DNA of 64,000 bases from Muribacter muris (GTDB lineage: Bacteria; Pseudomonadota; Gammaproteobacteria; Enterobacterales; Pasteurellaceae): contig NZ_JWIZ01000003.1 in NCBI RefSeq assembly GCF_001038205.1, positions 1-64,000 of the forward strand. The letters are read 5' to 3'. Positions 55,652 through 64,000 of the stretch are shown here, one piece after another. The translations under genes were made by a program, and so were the position numbers. Position 1 is the first letter of the stretch. The number at the start of each line of letters is the position of its first letter. Under the pieces are notes generated by a model. It saw only the letters and a program-made list of their open reading frames with translations, was not told where the DNA came from and searched no databases.

Positions 55652-55676
55652 ATGGACAATGAAATTCATTGTCCAT
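55652..55676 (-). promoter_or_regulatory. Hairpin between dksA and pcnB
   Basis: Read on the minus strand, ATGGACAATG and CATTGTCCAT form a perfect 10-bp stem with loop AATTT, 24 nt after the dksA stop. The following sequence is only partly T-rich, so it may be a weak terminator or attenuator that limits pcnB. Confidence 0.6.
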
Positions 55677-55699
55677 ATCTGTTTGTTTAAGCCGGGAAA

Positions 55700-56146
55700 T
55701 TAACCGCCCATCTGCTTTTCACGAATTTCGGCAAGAGTTTTGCAATCTACGCACAACTCGGCGGTTGGGCGGGCTTCTAAGCGTTTCAGACCGATTTCAA
55801 TCCCGCAGGCATCGCAGTAGCCGTAATCGCCTTCGTCTAATTTAATCAGGGTCTGTTCAATGCGTTTGAGCAGTTTCCGTTCACGATCACGGTTGCGTAA
55901 CTCTAAGCTAAATTCTTCCTCTTGAGTGGCACGGTCGGCAGGATCGGCAAAATTGGTAATATCATCTTGCATCTGGCTTTTGGTACGTTCCGCTTCTTCC
56001 ATAATTTGTGCGTGCCACGCTTTGAGAATTTTACGAAAATGCGCTTCTTGTGCTTCGTTCATATACTCTTCGTCCTTACCGAGTTGGTAAGGGGTTACCC
56101 CGGCAAGGGTCAATAAGCTTAAAGAAGTGGTTTTTGCCACTGTCAT
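55700..56146 (-). CDS. dksA: RNA polymerase-binding factor DksA
   Basis: DksA enters the RNA polymerase secondary channel and acts with ppGpp in the stringent response. The 148-residue protein has a long coiled coil with the acidic tip ([24 protein letters not shown]) and a four-cysteine zinc finger (CDAC...CVDC). The C terminus [12 protein letters not shown] is canonical. It is the first gene of dksA-pcnB-folK. Confidence 0.97.
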   Translation of the reverse strand: MTVAKTTSLSLLTLAGVTPYQLGKDEEYMNEAQEAHFRKILKAWHAQIMEEAERTKSQMQDDITNFADPADRATQEEEFSLELRNRDRERKLLKRIEQTLIKLDEGDYGYCDACGIEIGLKRLEARPTAELCVDCKTLAEIREKQMGG

Positions 56147-56395
56147 AATTCACTCCGTTTTGGTTTCCCTAACTGCCGATCACGATTTCCCCGAGTTGCC
56201 AAAGGGCATTTTGCAAAAATGTTGACAAAAGCGACCGCGTGATGAAAGAGTATTGCGGGCGATTTTGCCAACTTGGGTGATGCTGCTAAATTTAGGGGCT
56301 GTTTTTAGGGGCGTATAAATAACAAAAGAAAAGCCCTTTGGCAAATAAATTTGCAAAAATACGCCGACTTTTTCAGCAAATAACCGAGCCGTGTG

Positions 56396-57460
56396 CTATT
56401 TGCTGTTCGCTAACACTAAACGCAGTTGGACGGCACTTGGCGTAACAATCGGCAAAAATGCCGCTTCACGCCAACGGCGTGCGAAACTTAACCCGCCGTG
56501 TTTGAGGTAGCCTCGTCCGCCGCCGGTTTGCAGTTCCAGTAATACACTTTGAGCGACCACATCAACAATGTCTATCCGTAATTGGAACAGGGCTTTCGGG
56601 TGGCGAATAAAGTAATCTTTTTCCGCCAATCCCTGTGCTAATTGTTGCTCAATCTCCGCTAGGCGTTGGCTGACGGTTTGCCATTCTTGCTGTAAGACGG
56701 CTCGGTTTGATGCCAGCGTTGCGGCAACTTCTGCTAAGCAACGCTTAGCAAGCCCGAACGGCATTCCGCACTGTAAGCCTAAAAAAGCGGGGCGAATTTG
56801 TGCGAGATAGTGATTTGCGTCTGATGAGATTATCCAATCGGGATTTAGTTCCACATTCTCAAAGGTTAATGCAGCGGTATTGCTGCCTTGCAGTGCGATA
56901 AATTCCAGATCATCGCTGCGACTCAAGCCGTCTGCTTCAGAGGGGATGGTCAAGATAACCGATTGATTGCTGCCTTCGACCGCGGCTGCAAAAATAGCAA
57001 CGAAACGCCCCGCTTGCAAGTTGGTTACCCAAGGCAGTCGCCCGTTTAAAACTTTTTTACCGCCCCGTTCGGAAAGGGTAACTTGCAACTCTTCCACGCC
57101 GGAGAGGAATTTGACCGCATTAGACAACCCTGTGCCGCCGGCGCGTTTACCGCTTAGCAATTCCGCCAGCCATAATTGGCGGGGGATCGGATTAGCGGAG
57201 GCAATCAGATTTTCGATCAGCGTGCGGTGTCCCCAACTGATGAAAGCGGCGGTTAGGGAGTATTGGGCAAGGGCTTCAATGCCTTGAATTGCATTGAAAA
57301 TTGATTTACCGTCGCCGCCAAATTCGGCGGGTACACCTAAGCGGAAAATGCCTTCATTAGCGATTTTGGTGAGTAACTCGGCACTGTGTTGATTAGATTG
57401 ATCGAGAGTGTCTGCGTGTTTTGCCAGCCAGTCGGTGAAATTTGCTGAAAGTAATGACAT
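56396..57460 (-). CDS. Acyl-CoA dehydrogenase-like flavoprotein
   Basis: The 354-residue protein has the three-domain acyl-CoA dehydrogenase layout: a helical N-terminal domain (LFRLGVPAEFGGDG-like), a middle beta domain with GGTGLSNAVKFL and LPWVTN, and a C-terminal helical bundle. The motifs look closer to the SfnB/DszC flavin-dependent oxidoreductase group than to classical fatty-acid dehydrogenases, and no catalytic glutamate is obvious. No beta-oxidation genes lie near, and Pasteurellaceae generally lack that pathway. Substrate unknown. It has its own interval on both sides. Confidence 0.7.
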   Translation of the reverse strand: MSLLSANFTDWLAKHADTLDQSNQHSAELLTKIANEGIFRLGVPAEFGGDGKSIFNAIQGIEALAQYSLTAAFISWGHRTLIENLIASANPIPRQLWLAELLSGKRAGGTGLSNAVKFLSGVEELQVTLSERGGKKVLNGRLPWVTNLQAGRFVAIFAAAVEGSNQSVILTIPSEADGLSRSDDLEFIALQGSNTAALTFENVELNPDWIISSDANHYLAQIRPAFLGLQCGMPFGLAKRCLAEVAATLASNRAVLQQEWQTVSQRLAEIEQQLAQGLAEKDYFIRHPKALFQLRIDIVDVVAQSVLLELQTGGGRGYLKHGGLSFARRWREAAFLPIVTPSAVQLRLVLANSK

Positions 57461-57583
57461 TGTGTGTTCCTTCTTCTCAATAGTGGGATAGCCCTATCCT
57501 AGATGAGTTTTTTATAGCATTGAAATAGATAATAGTATTTTGATATTTCAAAATGCTATTAAAAAGATTTACAGGCGGACGCT

Positions 57584-57599
57584 ATCGCAAACGTTTGCT
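57584..57599 (+). promoter_or_regulatory. PurR-type operator upstream of purM
   Basis: ATCGCAAACGTTTGCT has the perfect core CGCAAACGTTTGC, the same as before purD. It lies 47 nt before the purM GTG start. No clear -10 was identified. Confidence 0.75.
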
Positions 57600-57645
57600 T
57601 GGTGGTATAATTTCGACCGGTTTTTATTTGATTGAGGTTTTTTCT

Positions 57646-58677
57646 GTGACAACACAACTAAGTTATAAAGATGCTGGCGTAGATATCCACGCAGGAAACG
57701 AATTGGTCGAGCGTATCAAAGAGGATGTAAAACGCACGCGCCGTCCGGAAGTAATGGGTGGATTAGGTGGCTTTGGTGCGTTATGTGCCTTACCAACCAA
57801 ATATAAAGAGCCGATTCTTGTATCTGGTACGGACGGTGTCGGCACGAAATTACGCTTGGCGATCGATCTCAACAAACACGACACAATCGGCATTGATTTA
57901 GTCGCAATGTGTGTGAACGATTTGGTTGTGCAAGGCGCAGAACCTTTATTTTTCTTAGATTATTACGCAACCGGTAAATTAGATGTTGAAGTGGCAAGCT
58001 CGGTGATTAAGGGGATTGCCAACGGTTGTGAACAGTCAGGTTGTGCGCTAGTCGGCGGTGAAACGGCGGAAATGCCGGGAATGTATCACGCGGGCGATTA
58101 CGATTTAGCCGGTTTCTGTGTCGGCGTGGTGGAAAAAGCCGATATTATTGACGGCTCTGCCGTGAAAGTGGGCGATACGCTGATTGCACTTGGTTCAAGC
58201 GGGCCACACTCTAACGGCTATTCATTGATCCGTAAAGTGCTGGAGGTTAGCGGAGCAAATGCTAACGATGAGTTAGCTGGCAAACCGCTCAGCGAGCATT
58301 TGCTTGCACCGACCAAAATTTATGTGAAATCGGTCCTTCAACTGATCAAACAAGTGGATGTTCACGCCATTGCCCATTTAACCGGTGGTGGCTTCTGGGA
58401 AAATATTCCACGGGTATTACCGCCGAATGTGAAAGCGGTCATCAACGAAGCGAGCTGGGAGTGGGCGCCTGCATTTAAGTGGTTGCAAGAGAAGGGCAAT
58501 ATCAGCCGTTATGAAATGTACCGCACCTTTAACTGCGGTGTGGGAATGGTGATTGCCCTGCCGGAAAGTGATGTGGAAACGGCGTTAGCGGTGTTAAAAC
58601 AAGCCGGCGAAGAGGCTTGGGTGATCGGTAAGATTGAAAACCGCACCGAAGGTGCAGAGCAGGTTGAAATCCTCTAA
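57646..58677 (+). CDS. purM: Phosphoribosylformylglycinamidine cyclo-ligase
   Basis: PurM closes the imidazole ring of AIR in purine synthesis. The 343-residue protein has [17 protein letters not shown] at the N terminus, [13 protein letters not shown] and [12 protein letters not shown], as in the family. The start is GTG at 57646, 7 nt after GAGGT, not the ATG at 57553, which lies upstream of the PurR box. purN follows after a GC-rich hairpin. Confidence 0.96.
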   Translation: MTTQLSYKDAGVDIHAGNELVERIKEDVKRTRRPEVMGGLGGFGALCALPTKYKEPILVSGTDGVGTKLRLAIDLNKHDTIGIDLVAMCVNDLVVQGAEPLFFLDYYATGKLDVEVASSVIKGIANGCEQSGCALVGGETAEMPGMYHAGDYDLAGFCVGVVEKADIIDGSAVKVGDTLIALGSSGPHSNGYSLIRKVLEVSGANANDELAGKPLSEHLLAPTKIYVKSVLQLIKQVDVHAIAHLTGGGFWENIPRVLPPNVKAVINEASWEWAPAFKWLQEKGNISRYEMYRTFNCGVGMVIALPESDVETALAVLKQAGEEAWVIGKIENRTEGAEQVEIL

Positions 58678-58699
58678 AATTTAACGCATAACAGTCTAT

Positions 58700-58727
58700 C
58701 CCCCCTGCTTATAGGGGGGTATTTTTT
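58700..58727 (+). terminator. Hairpin between purM and purN
   Basis: CCCCCC and GGGGGG with an 8-nt loop are followed by TATTTTTT. It has terminator shape but lies inside the purM-purN pair, ten nt before the purN start, so it may attenuate rather than end transcription. Confidence 0.7.
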
Positions 58728-58736
58728 GGAATAAAT

Positions 58737-59375
58737 ATGAAAAATATTGTGGTGATGATTTCGGGCAGCGGCACGAATTTACAAAAAATCATTGAGGCGC
58801 AGCAAGCCGGTAATATAAACGGCAGAATTTGTGCGGTCATTTCCAATAAAGCGGACGCTTACGGTTTGGTACGGGCAGAACAAGCAGGTATTCCAACGTT
58901 TGTGTTTGAGAGGAAAGCCTTCGACAGTAATCAGGCAATGGATAGGGCGATTGCCGAGCAATTAACCCGGATCGATGCGGATTTGATTGTGTTGGCGGGC
59001 TATATGAAAATTCTCACTGCCGAATTTACTCGCCGTTTTGCCGGTAAAATTATCAATATCCACCCGTCATTATTGCCGAAATATGCTGGTTTACACACCC
59101 ACGAACGGGCAATGGCAGCTGGTGATCGTGAGCACGGTATGAGCATTCATTTTGTGAATGAGGAAGTGGACGGCGGAGCAATTATTTTGCAGGCGAAAGT
59201 GCCGATTTACCCCGATGATGCGCTAGATGAGGTGATTCAACGGGTGTATGAGCAAGAGCATCGCTGCTATCCTCTCGTCGTACAATGGTTTTGTGCCGAT
59301 CGTCTGCATTTGGAGAACGGCAAAGCCTATTTGGATAATCAACCTCTTGGGCCGCAAGGCTATGCGATAGAATAA
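58737..59375 (+). CDS. purN: Phosphoribosylglycinamide formyltransferase (10-formyl-THF)
   Basis: PurN adds the formyl group to GAR. The 212-residue protein has ISGSGTNLQKI at the N terminus and the folate/catalytic segment NIHPSLLPKYAGLHTHERA with the conserved Asn-His-Asp arrangement. The length equals the Escherichia coli enzyme. It is the second gene after purM. Confidence 0.97.
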   Translation: MKNIVVMISGSGTNLQKIIEAQQAGNINGRICAVISNKADAYGLVRAEQAGIPTFVFERKAFDSNQAMDRAIAEQLTRIDADLIVLAGYMKILTAEFTRRFAGKIINIHPSLLPKYAGLHTHERAMAAGDREHGMSIHFVNEEVDGGAIILQAKVPIYPDDALDEVIQRVYEQEHRCYPLVVQWFCADRLHLENGKAYLDNQPLGPQGYAIE

Positions 59376-59494
59376 TTGAGACAAGCGGTCGTTTAATCTC
59401 TCTTATTTGCAAAATGCCCTTTGTGTCCCAAAGGGCTTTATCATAAAAAAAACTAATCTGAAAACGCAATTTATATCGCCCACCCTGATTTTAA

Positions 59495-59540
59495 AAATAT
59501 GATCTAGATCGCATTTTTCTGCGCCGCTTCTCTGTATGAT
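59495..59540 (+). promoter_or_regulatory. Class II CRP-type promoter of aspA
   Basis: TATGATCTAGATCGCA at 59498-59513 is a two-mismatch CRP palindrome. TATGAT at 59535-59540 gives a start near 59547, placing the site centre at about -41.5, the class II activator position. Confidence 0.75.
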
Positions 59541-59580
59541 CCGCCCCGTTATTGTTTAACAAACAGAGTAGGAAAAAATT

Positions 59581-61005
59581 ATGAGCAATACACGTCTTGA
59601 AGTGGATTTATTAGGTGAACGAGAAGTACCGAATGAGGCTTATTGGGGCATTCATACCTTACGGGCGATCGAAAATTTTAATATCTCAAACAATACGATT
59701 TCTGATGTGCCGGAGTTTGTGCGGGGAATGGTGATGGTGAAAAAAGCCACCGCACTTGCCAACGGCGAATTAGGAGCGATTCCGAAAAAAATTGCCAAAG
59801 CGATTGTGCAAGCCTGTGATGAAATTCTTGTTAACGGGCGTTGTATGGATCAGTTCCCGTCCGATGTGTATCAAGGCGGGGCGGGGACATCCGTCAATAT
59901 GAATACGAACGAAGTGGTGGCAAATTTAGCCCTCGAAATCTTAGGGCATAAAAAAGGTGAATACCAATATTTAGACCCGATGGATCACGTTAATGCCAGC
60001 CAATCAACCAACGATGCTTACCCGACAGGCTTCCGCATTGCCGTGTACAACAGTGTGATGCAGTTGATTAGCAAGGTGCTTTATTTACAACAAGGCTTTG
60101 AAAATAAAGCGGCGGAGTTTGCCCAAATCTTAAAAATGGGGCGTACCCAGTTACAAGATGCCGTGCCGATGACACTGGGGCAAGAATTTAAGGCTTTCTC
60201 GGTACTACTTGATGAAGAGGTGAAAAATCTCAAACGGACTGCCGAATTACTGTTAGAAGTCAATCTTGGAGCGACTGCGATCGGCACGGGGCTCAACACC
60301 CCGGAAGGTTATGCGCCTTTGGCGGTAAAATACCTCTCGGAAGTAACTCAACTGCCGTGTGTATTATCTGAAAATTTGATTGAAGCCACATCAGATTGCG
60401 GCGCTTATGTGATGGTGCACGGCGCATTAAAACGCACAGCGGTAAAACTGTCTAAAGTGTGTAACGATTTGCGTCTGTTATCGTCAGGGCCGAGAGCCGG
60501 TTTGAACGAAATCAACCTACCGGAATTGCAAGCAGGGTCGTCCATTATGCCGGCGAAAGTGAACCCGGTTGTGCCGGAAGTGGTCAATCAAGTGTGCTTT
60601 AAAGTGATCGGTAATGATACGGCGATCACCTTTGCGGCAGAAGCCGGTCAGTTACAACTGAATGTAATGGAACCTGTTATCGGTCAGGCAATGTTTGAAT
60701 CCATTGACATTTTAGCCAATGCCTGTGTGAATTTGCGTGATAAATGTATTGACGGCATTACGGCGAATAAGGACGTGTGCGAAAGCTATGTGTTTAATTC
60801 AATCGGTATCGTAACCTACCTCAACCCGTTTATCGGGCATCATAACGGCGATATTGTCGGCAAAATTTGTGCAACAACAGGGAAAGGTGTGAAAGAGGTT
60901 GTACTTGAGAGAGGGTTGCTCACCGAAGAACAATTAGATGATATTCTGTCCGTTGAAAATCTGATGAACCCGAAATATAAAGCGAAGCGGTTTGAAGACG
61001 AGTAA
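59581..61005 (+). CDS. aspA: Aspartate ammonia-lyase (aspartase)
   Basis: AspA converts L-aspartate to fumarate and ammonia, feeding anaerobic fumarate respiration. The 474-residue protein has the fumarase/aspartase signature [29 protein letters not shown] and [16 protein letters not shown]-like site at class II position lies upstream. It is the third amino-acid deaminase gene in the window, after tnaA and sdaA. Confidence 0.97.
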   Translation: MSNTRLEVDLLGEREVPNEAYWGIHTLRAIENFNISNNTISDVPEFVRGMVMVKKATALANGELGAIPKKIAKAIVQACDEILVNGRCMDQFPSDVYQGGAGTSVNMNTNEVVANLALEILGHKKGEYQYLDPMDHVNASQSTNDAYPTGFRIAVYNSVMQLISKVLYLQQGFENKAAEFAQILKMGRTQLQDAVPMTLGQEFKAFSVLLDEEVKNLKRTAELLLEVNLGATAIGTGLNTPEGYAPLAVKYLSEVTQLPCVLSENLIEATSDCGAYVMVHGALKRTAVKLSKVCNDLRLLSSGPRAGLNEINLPELQAGSSIMPAKVNPVVPEVVNQVCFKVIGNDTAITFAAEAGQLQLNVMEPVIGQAMFESIDILANACVNLRDKCIDGITANKDVCESYVFNSIGIVTYLNPFIGHHNGDIVGKICATTGKGVKEVVLERGLLTEEQLDDILSVENLMNPKYKAKRFEDE

Positions 61006-61020
61006 GATGATTTCATAAAC

Positions 61021-61052
61021 AAAGGGTTAAGATATTTTTCTTAACCCTTTTT
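61021..61052. terminator. Bidirectional terminator between aspA and the amidotransferase gene
   Basis: AAAGGGTTAAG and CTTAACCCTTT form an 11-bp stem with loop ATATTTTT and TT after it. The A and T flanks allow use by both converging genes. Confidence 0.85.
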
Positions 61053-61055
61053 ATT

Positions 61056-61622
61056 TTAGGTTCGATTCAACCAGTTTCTTAAGATTTGCTCGCCGTATTC
61101 CGTGATAAAGGATTCAGGGTGAAATTGTACGCTGAATAAGGGCAAATCTCGGTGCTGAACTGCCATTAGAATATGCTGATCGCAAAAGGCATTGGCGACA
61201 AGCGGTGAGTTGGCGAGCGATTCTTGCGAAATTGCCCAAGAGTGATACAGCCCGATTTGAAATTGCTTGGGTAAGTCTGCAAATAGCCTATTGGGTTTGT
61301 CTTGAATGAGAAAGCGTTGTTGCCCGTGCCGCACTTGACCAAGATTATAGAGTTCGCCGCCAAAAAATTCACATAATGTTTGATGCCCAAGGCATACGCC
61401 TAATATAGATTTGGTTTGGTGATAGCGTTCCAGCAAGGCAAATAGTTGGGGGTAAGCCCTCGGTACATCGGGGCCGGGTGAAATTAAAATGTGGCTAAAG
61501 GCTTCTACTTTGTCTAAATCTAATGCGGCAACGGGAACGATTTCCATCGCTACGCCGATTTTGCGAATTAAATCGACCAAATTGAAGGTGAAAGAGTCAT
61601 TATTATCAACAATCAGTAACAT
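61056..61622 (-). CDS. pabA: PabA/TrpG-type glutamine amidotransferase
   Basis: This 188-residue class-I amidotransferase supplies ammonia to a chorismate-using partner for 4-aminodeoxychorismate or anthranilate. It begins [17 protein letters not shown], has the nucleophile Cys77 in GVCLGHQ, and a His-Glu pair in QFHPES. The partner subunit is not in the window. PabA versus TrpG cannot be settled from this sequence alone; the solo gene favours PabA. It overlaps the rlmC 3' end by 17 nt. Confidence 0.82.
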   Translation of the reverse strand: MLLIVDNNDSFTFNLVDLIRKIGVAMEIVPVAALDLDKVEAFSHILISPGPDVPRAYPQLFALLERYHQTKSILGVCLGHQTLCEFFGGELYNLGQVRHGQQRFLIQDKPNRLFADLPKQFQIGLYHSWAISQESLANSPLVANAFCDQHILMAVQHRDLPLFSVQFHPESFITEYGEQILRNWLNRT

Positions 61623-62802
61623 TTTCGGTTCGCTCCAACAGCGTCAGCACTTCATAATGTGCCGTATGGGGAAACATATCAAATAATTGGATTTTCTTGA
61701 GGACGTAATGGTGTAGATAGGCAAAATCGTCCGCCATTGTTTGCGCATTGCAACTGGAGTAAAGCAGAAAGGGCGCTCCCAGTTGATTCAAATAGGTTGC
61801 CAAGTGATTACCGATGCCTCGTCTTGGCGGATTGACAATCACTAAATCCGGTTTATCCGTTTGGTTAAGGGCAAATTGGGCAGAATCAAGAGAGGCAAAC
61901 TTAACCTGTGAAAGCCCAAGCCGAGCGGCTGATTGGCTGGCACAGGCAATGGCAGCGGCTGAAATCTCAATTCCGGTTAATGCAATATTGGGGTGTTTGG
62001 CTTGCAACGCTTTAGCGCAGTGTAGGCCAAAGCCGCCAACGCCGCAAAACAGATCCCAAAGGGTGTGGATCGGCAACGTTTCCACCCATTTTTGAGCCGT
62101 GGCATAAAGTTGTTCGGCAACAACGGGGTTAGTTTGAAAGAAACCTTGCGGGCGAATAAACAGCGGAATGCCGTTAAAATGTTCTTCGAGAGTTTGCCGC
62201 GCCGTCAAAAAGATCTCCCGTTCCCCTTCTAAAACAGCAGAATGATAAGGCTGAATATTCAAACTGACCACCGAATTTTGCGGTAGTTGAGCAAGCAGCA
62301 TTGGTAATTCCCGCTCGACAAGCGGTCGTTTCAGCTCACTTTTTAACACAAAGCGGAGCATTATGGATTGGTTATGCCGGCTCTCGCTCAATAAAATATA
62401 TTTGAGCTCGCCCCGCTTTTTGGCCACATTATAAGGGACTAATCCGGCCCGCCCGATAAAGTGTTTTAAGATCGGGAACAGAGTTTGAAATGTGGGCGGA
62501 TAGAGCGGGCAATCCGTCAGATCAACGGCACTTTGCGGATCGTTAGGGTCAGATAAAATGCCTAAAATCGGGCGTTCGACACTGCCGGAGACCACCATTT
62601 TCGCTTTATTGCGAAAAGCGTTAATCGGCGAAACGACAGGGGATAATACTTCCGTTTTTCCGTTTTGCAACATAAAGGGCGAAACTAACCGCGTGAGATC
62701 CGCCGATTTATCAATGAGTTGCCGGTCGTAGGTTTTTGTCAGCCATTGGCAAGAGCGGCAGTGGTTTTGCTCGAAATGCCGACAATTCAACATATTAGGC
62801 AT
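61606..62802 (-). CDS. rlmC: 23S rRNA (uracil747-C5)-methyltransferase
   Basis: RlmC methylates U747 in 23S rRNA. The 398-residue protein has N-terminal cysteines C7, C15 and C18 plus Cys in TDCPLYP for an iron-sulfur cluster, SAM-binding [20 protein letters not shown], and the catalytic Cys in YSSCNAQT. It aligns along its length with Escherichia coli RlmC. The ATG at 62802 overlaps nagZ by eight nt; the ATG at 62793 is possible. Confidence 0.94.
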   Translation of the reverse strand: MPNMLNCRHFEQNHCRSCQWLTKTYDRQLIDKSADLTRLVSPFMLQNGKTEVLSPVVSPINAFRNKAKMVVSGSVERPILGILSDPNDPQSAVDLTDCPLYPPTFQTLFPILKHFIGRAGLVPYNVAKKRGELKYILLSESRHNQSIMLRFVLKSELKRPLVERELPMLLAQLPQNSVVSLNIQPYHSAVLEGEREIFLTARQTLEEHFNGIPLFIRPQGFFQTNPVVAEQLYATAQKWVETLPIHTLWDLFCGVGGFGLHCAKALQAKHPNIALTGIEISAAAIACASQSAARLGLSQVKFASLDSAQFALNQTDKPDLVIVNPPRRGIGNHLATYLNQLGAPFLLYSSCNAQTMADDFAYLHHYVLKKIQLFDMFPHTAHYEVLTLLERTENVTDC

Positions 62803-63832
62803 TACGGGCTTTCCATTCCAACCAGTCGTTTTGTAAGCGGGCTAACCATTGGTGCGCTTGCTGCCAGCGAGGGCTGGCTTGTAGCATTTGCCAAGTCAGT
62901 GATTTACGCTTCATCAATTTATGGTGGCAGCTTTGTTGGGCGGCACTAGGCTGGTATTTCAATTTATCCAATACTTGTACGACGCCGTTCGGCTCGTTGC
63001 AAAGCAACAGTAGATCGCAACCCGCTTGTAATGCTTTTTGGCTGCGTTCCACATAATCGCCCATAAAGCCGGCCCCTTTCATTCCCAAATCATCGGAGAA
63101 AATCACGCCGTTAAATTGCAACTGTTGGCGCAAAACGGTTTTGAGCCAATACGTCGAGCCGCTGGCGGGCTGATTATCACATTGGGTGTAAATAACGTGG
63201 GCGGGCATAATTGCCGATAATTTATTTTTGGCAATCAGTTGTTTGAAGGGTTGCAGATCGTGAGCGAAAATCGTCTCTTTATTGCGATCATCAAACGGTG
63301 TTTCGAGGTGGGAATCGGCTAACACGTGGCCGTGCCCCGGAAAATGTTTACCGGTGGTTGCCATTCCGGTTTCAAGCATTCCGTCAATAAAGGCTTCGGC
63401 AATCGGCAGCATTGTGGAAAGCGCCGAGCCAAAAGCCCGATCGCCGATGGCTTTGCAGGAATGACCGAGATCAAGCACAGGCGCAAAGCTCAGATCAATA
63501 TCCAAGGCAAACATTTCTGCTGCCATTAACCAGCCGGCTTCGTGAGCAAGTTGCTTTTGTTCGCTAATATCGGCATTAAGCATTTGGAAAGATTGCATTG
63601 CAGGCAGTTGGGTAAAGCCTTCACGAAAGCGTTGCACTCGCCCGCCCTCTTGATCGACCGTAATCAGTAACGGTTTTTTGATCTGTCGGCGTACGGATTG
63701 TATAAGCTCTTGAAGTTGGGCTTTGTCGTGGAAATTGCGGCTGAATAAAATTAGTCCGGATACAAAGGGATGTGCCAGCATCTCTTTTTCTTCGGCGGTT
63801 AATTCATAACCGACTAAGTCGATCAATAACAT
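62795..63832 (-). CDS. nagZ: Beta-N-acetylhexosaminidase NagZ
   Basis: NagZ removes GlcNAc from anhydro-muropeptides in peptidoglycan recycling. The 345-residue family-3 glycoside hydrolase has the signature KHFPGHG near residue 163, with DSHLETP following, and the N-terminal [14 protein letters not shown]. In enterobacteria nagZ follows thiK; here it lies 61 kb away from thiK. It is cotranslated with rlmC. Confidence 0.95.
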   Translation of the reverse strand: MLLIDLVGYELTAEEKEMLAHPFVSGLILFSRNFHDKAQLQELIQSVRRQIKKPLLITVDQEGGRVQRFREGFTQLPAMQSFQMLNADISEQKQLAHEAGWLMAAEMFALDIDLSFAPVLDLGHSCKAIGDRAFGSALSTMLPIAEAFIDGMLETGMATTGKHFPGHGHVLADSHLETPFDDRNKETIFAHDLQPFKQLIAKNKLSAIMPAHVIYTQCDNQPASGSTYWLKTVLRQQLQFNGVIFSDDLGMKGAGFMGDYVERSQKALQAGCDLLLLCNEPNGVVQVLDKLKYQPSAAQQSCHHKLMKRKSLTWQMLQASPRWQQAHQWLARLQNDWLEWKARNA

Positions 63833-63868
63833 AGAGGCTACCTTGTGGAAATCGTTTATCGTGCTATT

Positions 63869-64000
63869 TTACAACGGTTTAATCTCATTTTGCGACTGTA
63901 AAAAGCGGTGCAAAATCTCGGCGGTAAATGTTTTACGCAAATAGAAGCCCAAAGGCAGTGATTGGGTTTTTTCGCCGAATTGATTGACTGCCTCCGCCCT
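63869..64000 (-). CDS. 3' end of an unidentified gene
   Basis: The last 43 codons before TAA at 63869-63871 are open to the window edge (minus strand) and code for a plausible protein C terminus (LGFYLRKTFTAEILHRFLQS). It ends 36 nt before nagZ starts and may share its operon. I do not recognise it from this fragment. Confidence 0.6.
   Translation of the reverse strand, partial: RAEAVNQFGEKTQSLPLGFYLRKTFTAEILHRFLQSQNEIKPL

Noticed and set aside
55629..55676. ATG at 55676 as the pcnB start
   Set aside because: It lies in the stem of a perfect hairpin with no RBS before it, and the added residues are not family-like.

Overview
The window is a chromosomal segment of a Pasteurellaceae bacterium. 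The evidence is gene content and order: the competence operon comABCDE divergent from mrcA, aroK-aroB-dam, dciA next to secM-secA, dksA-pcnB-folK, and split polyamine transport loci. There are also dozens of copies of CAAGCGGT/ACCGCTTG, the core of the Actinobacillus pleuropneumoniae-type DNA uptake signal. The Haemophilus influenzae-type core AAGTGCGGT is almost absent. Genus and species cannot be fixed from the sequence alone. No rRNA, tRNA, CRISPR array or intact prophage was seen.

Layout. 0-3.8 kb: hinT, ycfL, thiK, potD and satP, flanked by inverted copies of a ~95-bp repeat, with an octanucleotide tandem repeat in front of hinT. 3.9-6.8 kb: copper module (copA, copZ, cueR) with a MerR-type promoter. 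6.8-11.4 kb: parE, a di-haem peroxidase and purD. 11.6-16 kb: potABC and an NSS transporter. 16-25 kb: dam, aroB, aroK and mrcA on the minus strand, then comABCDE on the plus strand. 24.8-28.6 kb: nusB, thiL, pgpA and a LysE-type exporter, then rnt and gloA. 28.6-30.3 kb: a decayed accessory patch bounded by 24-bp inverted repeats, holding a relBE-type toxin-antitoxin pair and broken genes. 30.3-34 kb: a membrane protein, ydbH and ynbE (envelope lipid transport). 34-40 kb: an NlpE-like lipoprotein, dciA, secM, secA, mutT and thiI. 40-48.7 kb: an outer-membrane efflux lipoprotein, the tnaC-tnaA-(broken tnaB) operon, sdaC, sdaA and yadH. 48.9-52.3 kb: ydfG, a TSUP transporter and a catalase. 52.4-64 kb: a phosphoesterase, folK, pcnB, dksA, an acyl-CoA-dehydrogenase-like flavoprotein, purM, purN, aspA, a pabA-type amidotransferase, rlmC, nagZ and the 3' end of one more gene.

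Functional links. Amino-acid catabolism stands out: tryptophanase, L-serine deaminase with its transporter, and aspartase, each with CRP-like sites upstream. Polyamine uptake is split into potD and potABC, and both upstream regions share an identical 16-nt motif. PurR-like boxes lie before purD and purM.

The most interesting feature is leader-based regulation. There is a TnaC-type leader before tnaA and a divergent SecM with an IRAGP arrest motif before secA. Upstream of sdaC, a 10-nt sequence exactly complementary to the sdaC Shine-Dalgarno region lies 2 nt after the stop codon of a possible 6-codon ORF. I do not recognise this sdaC arrangement as described. All assignments come from reading sequence and recalled family knowledge; no database search was run.
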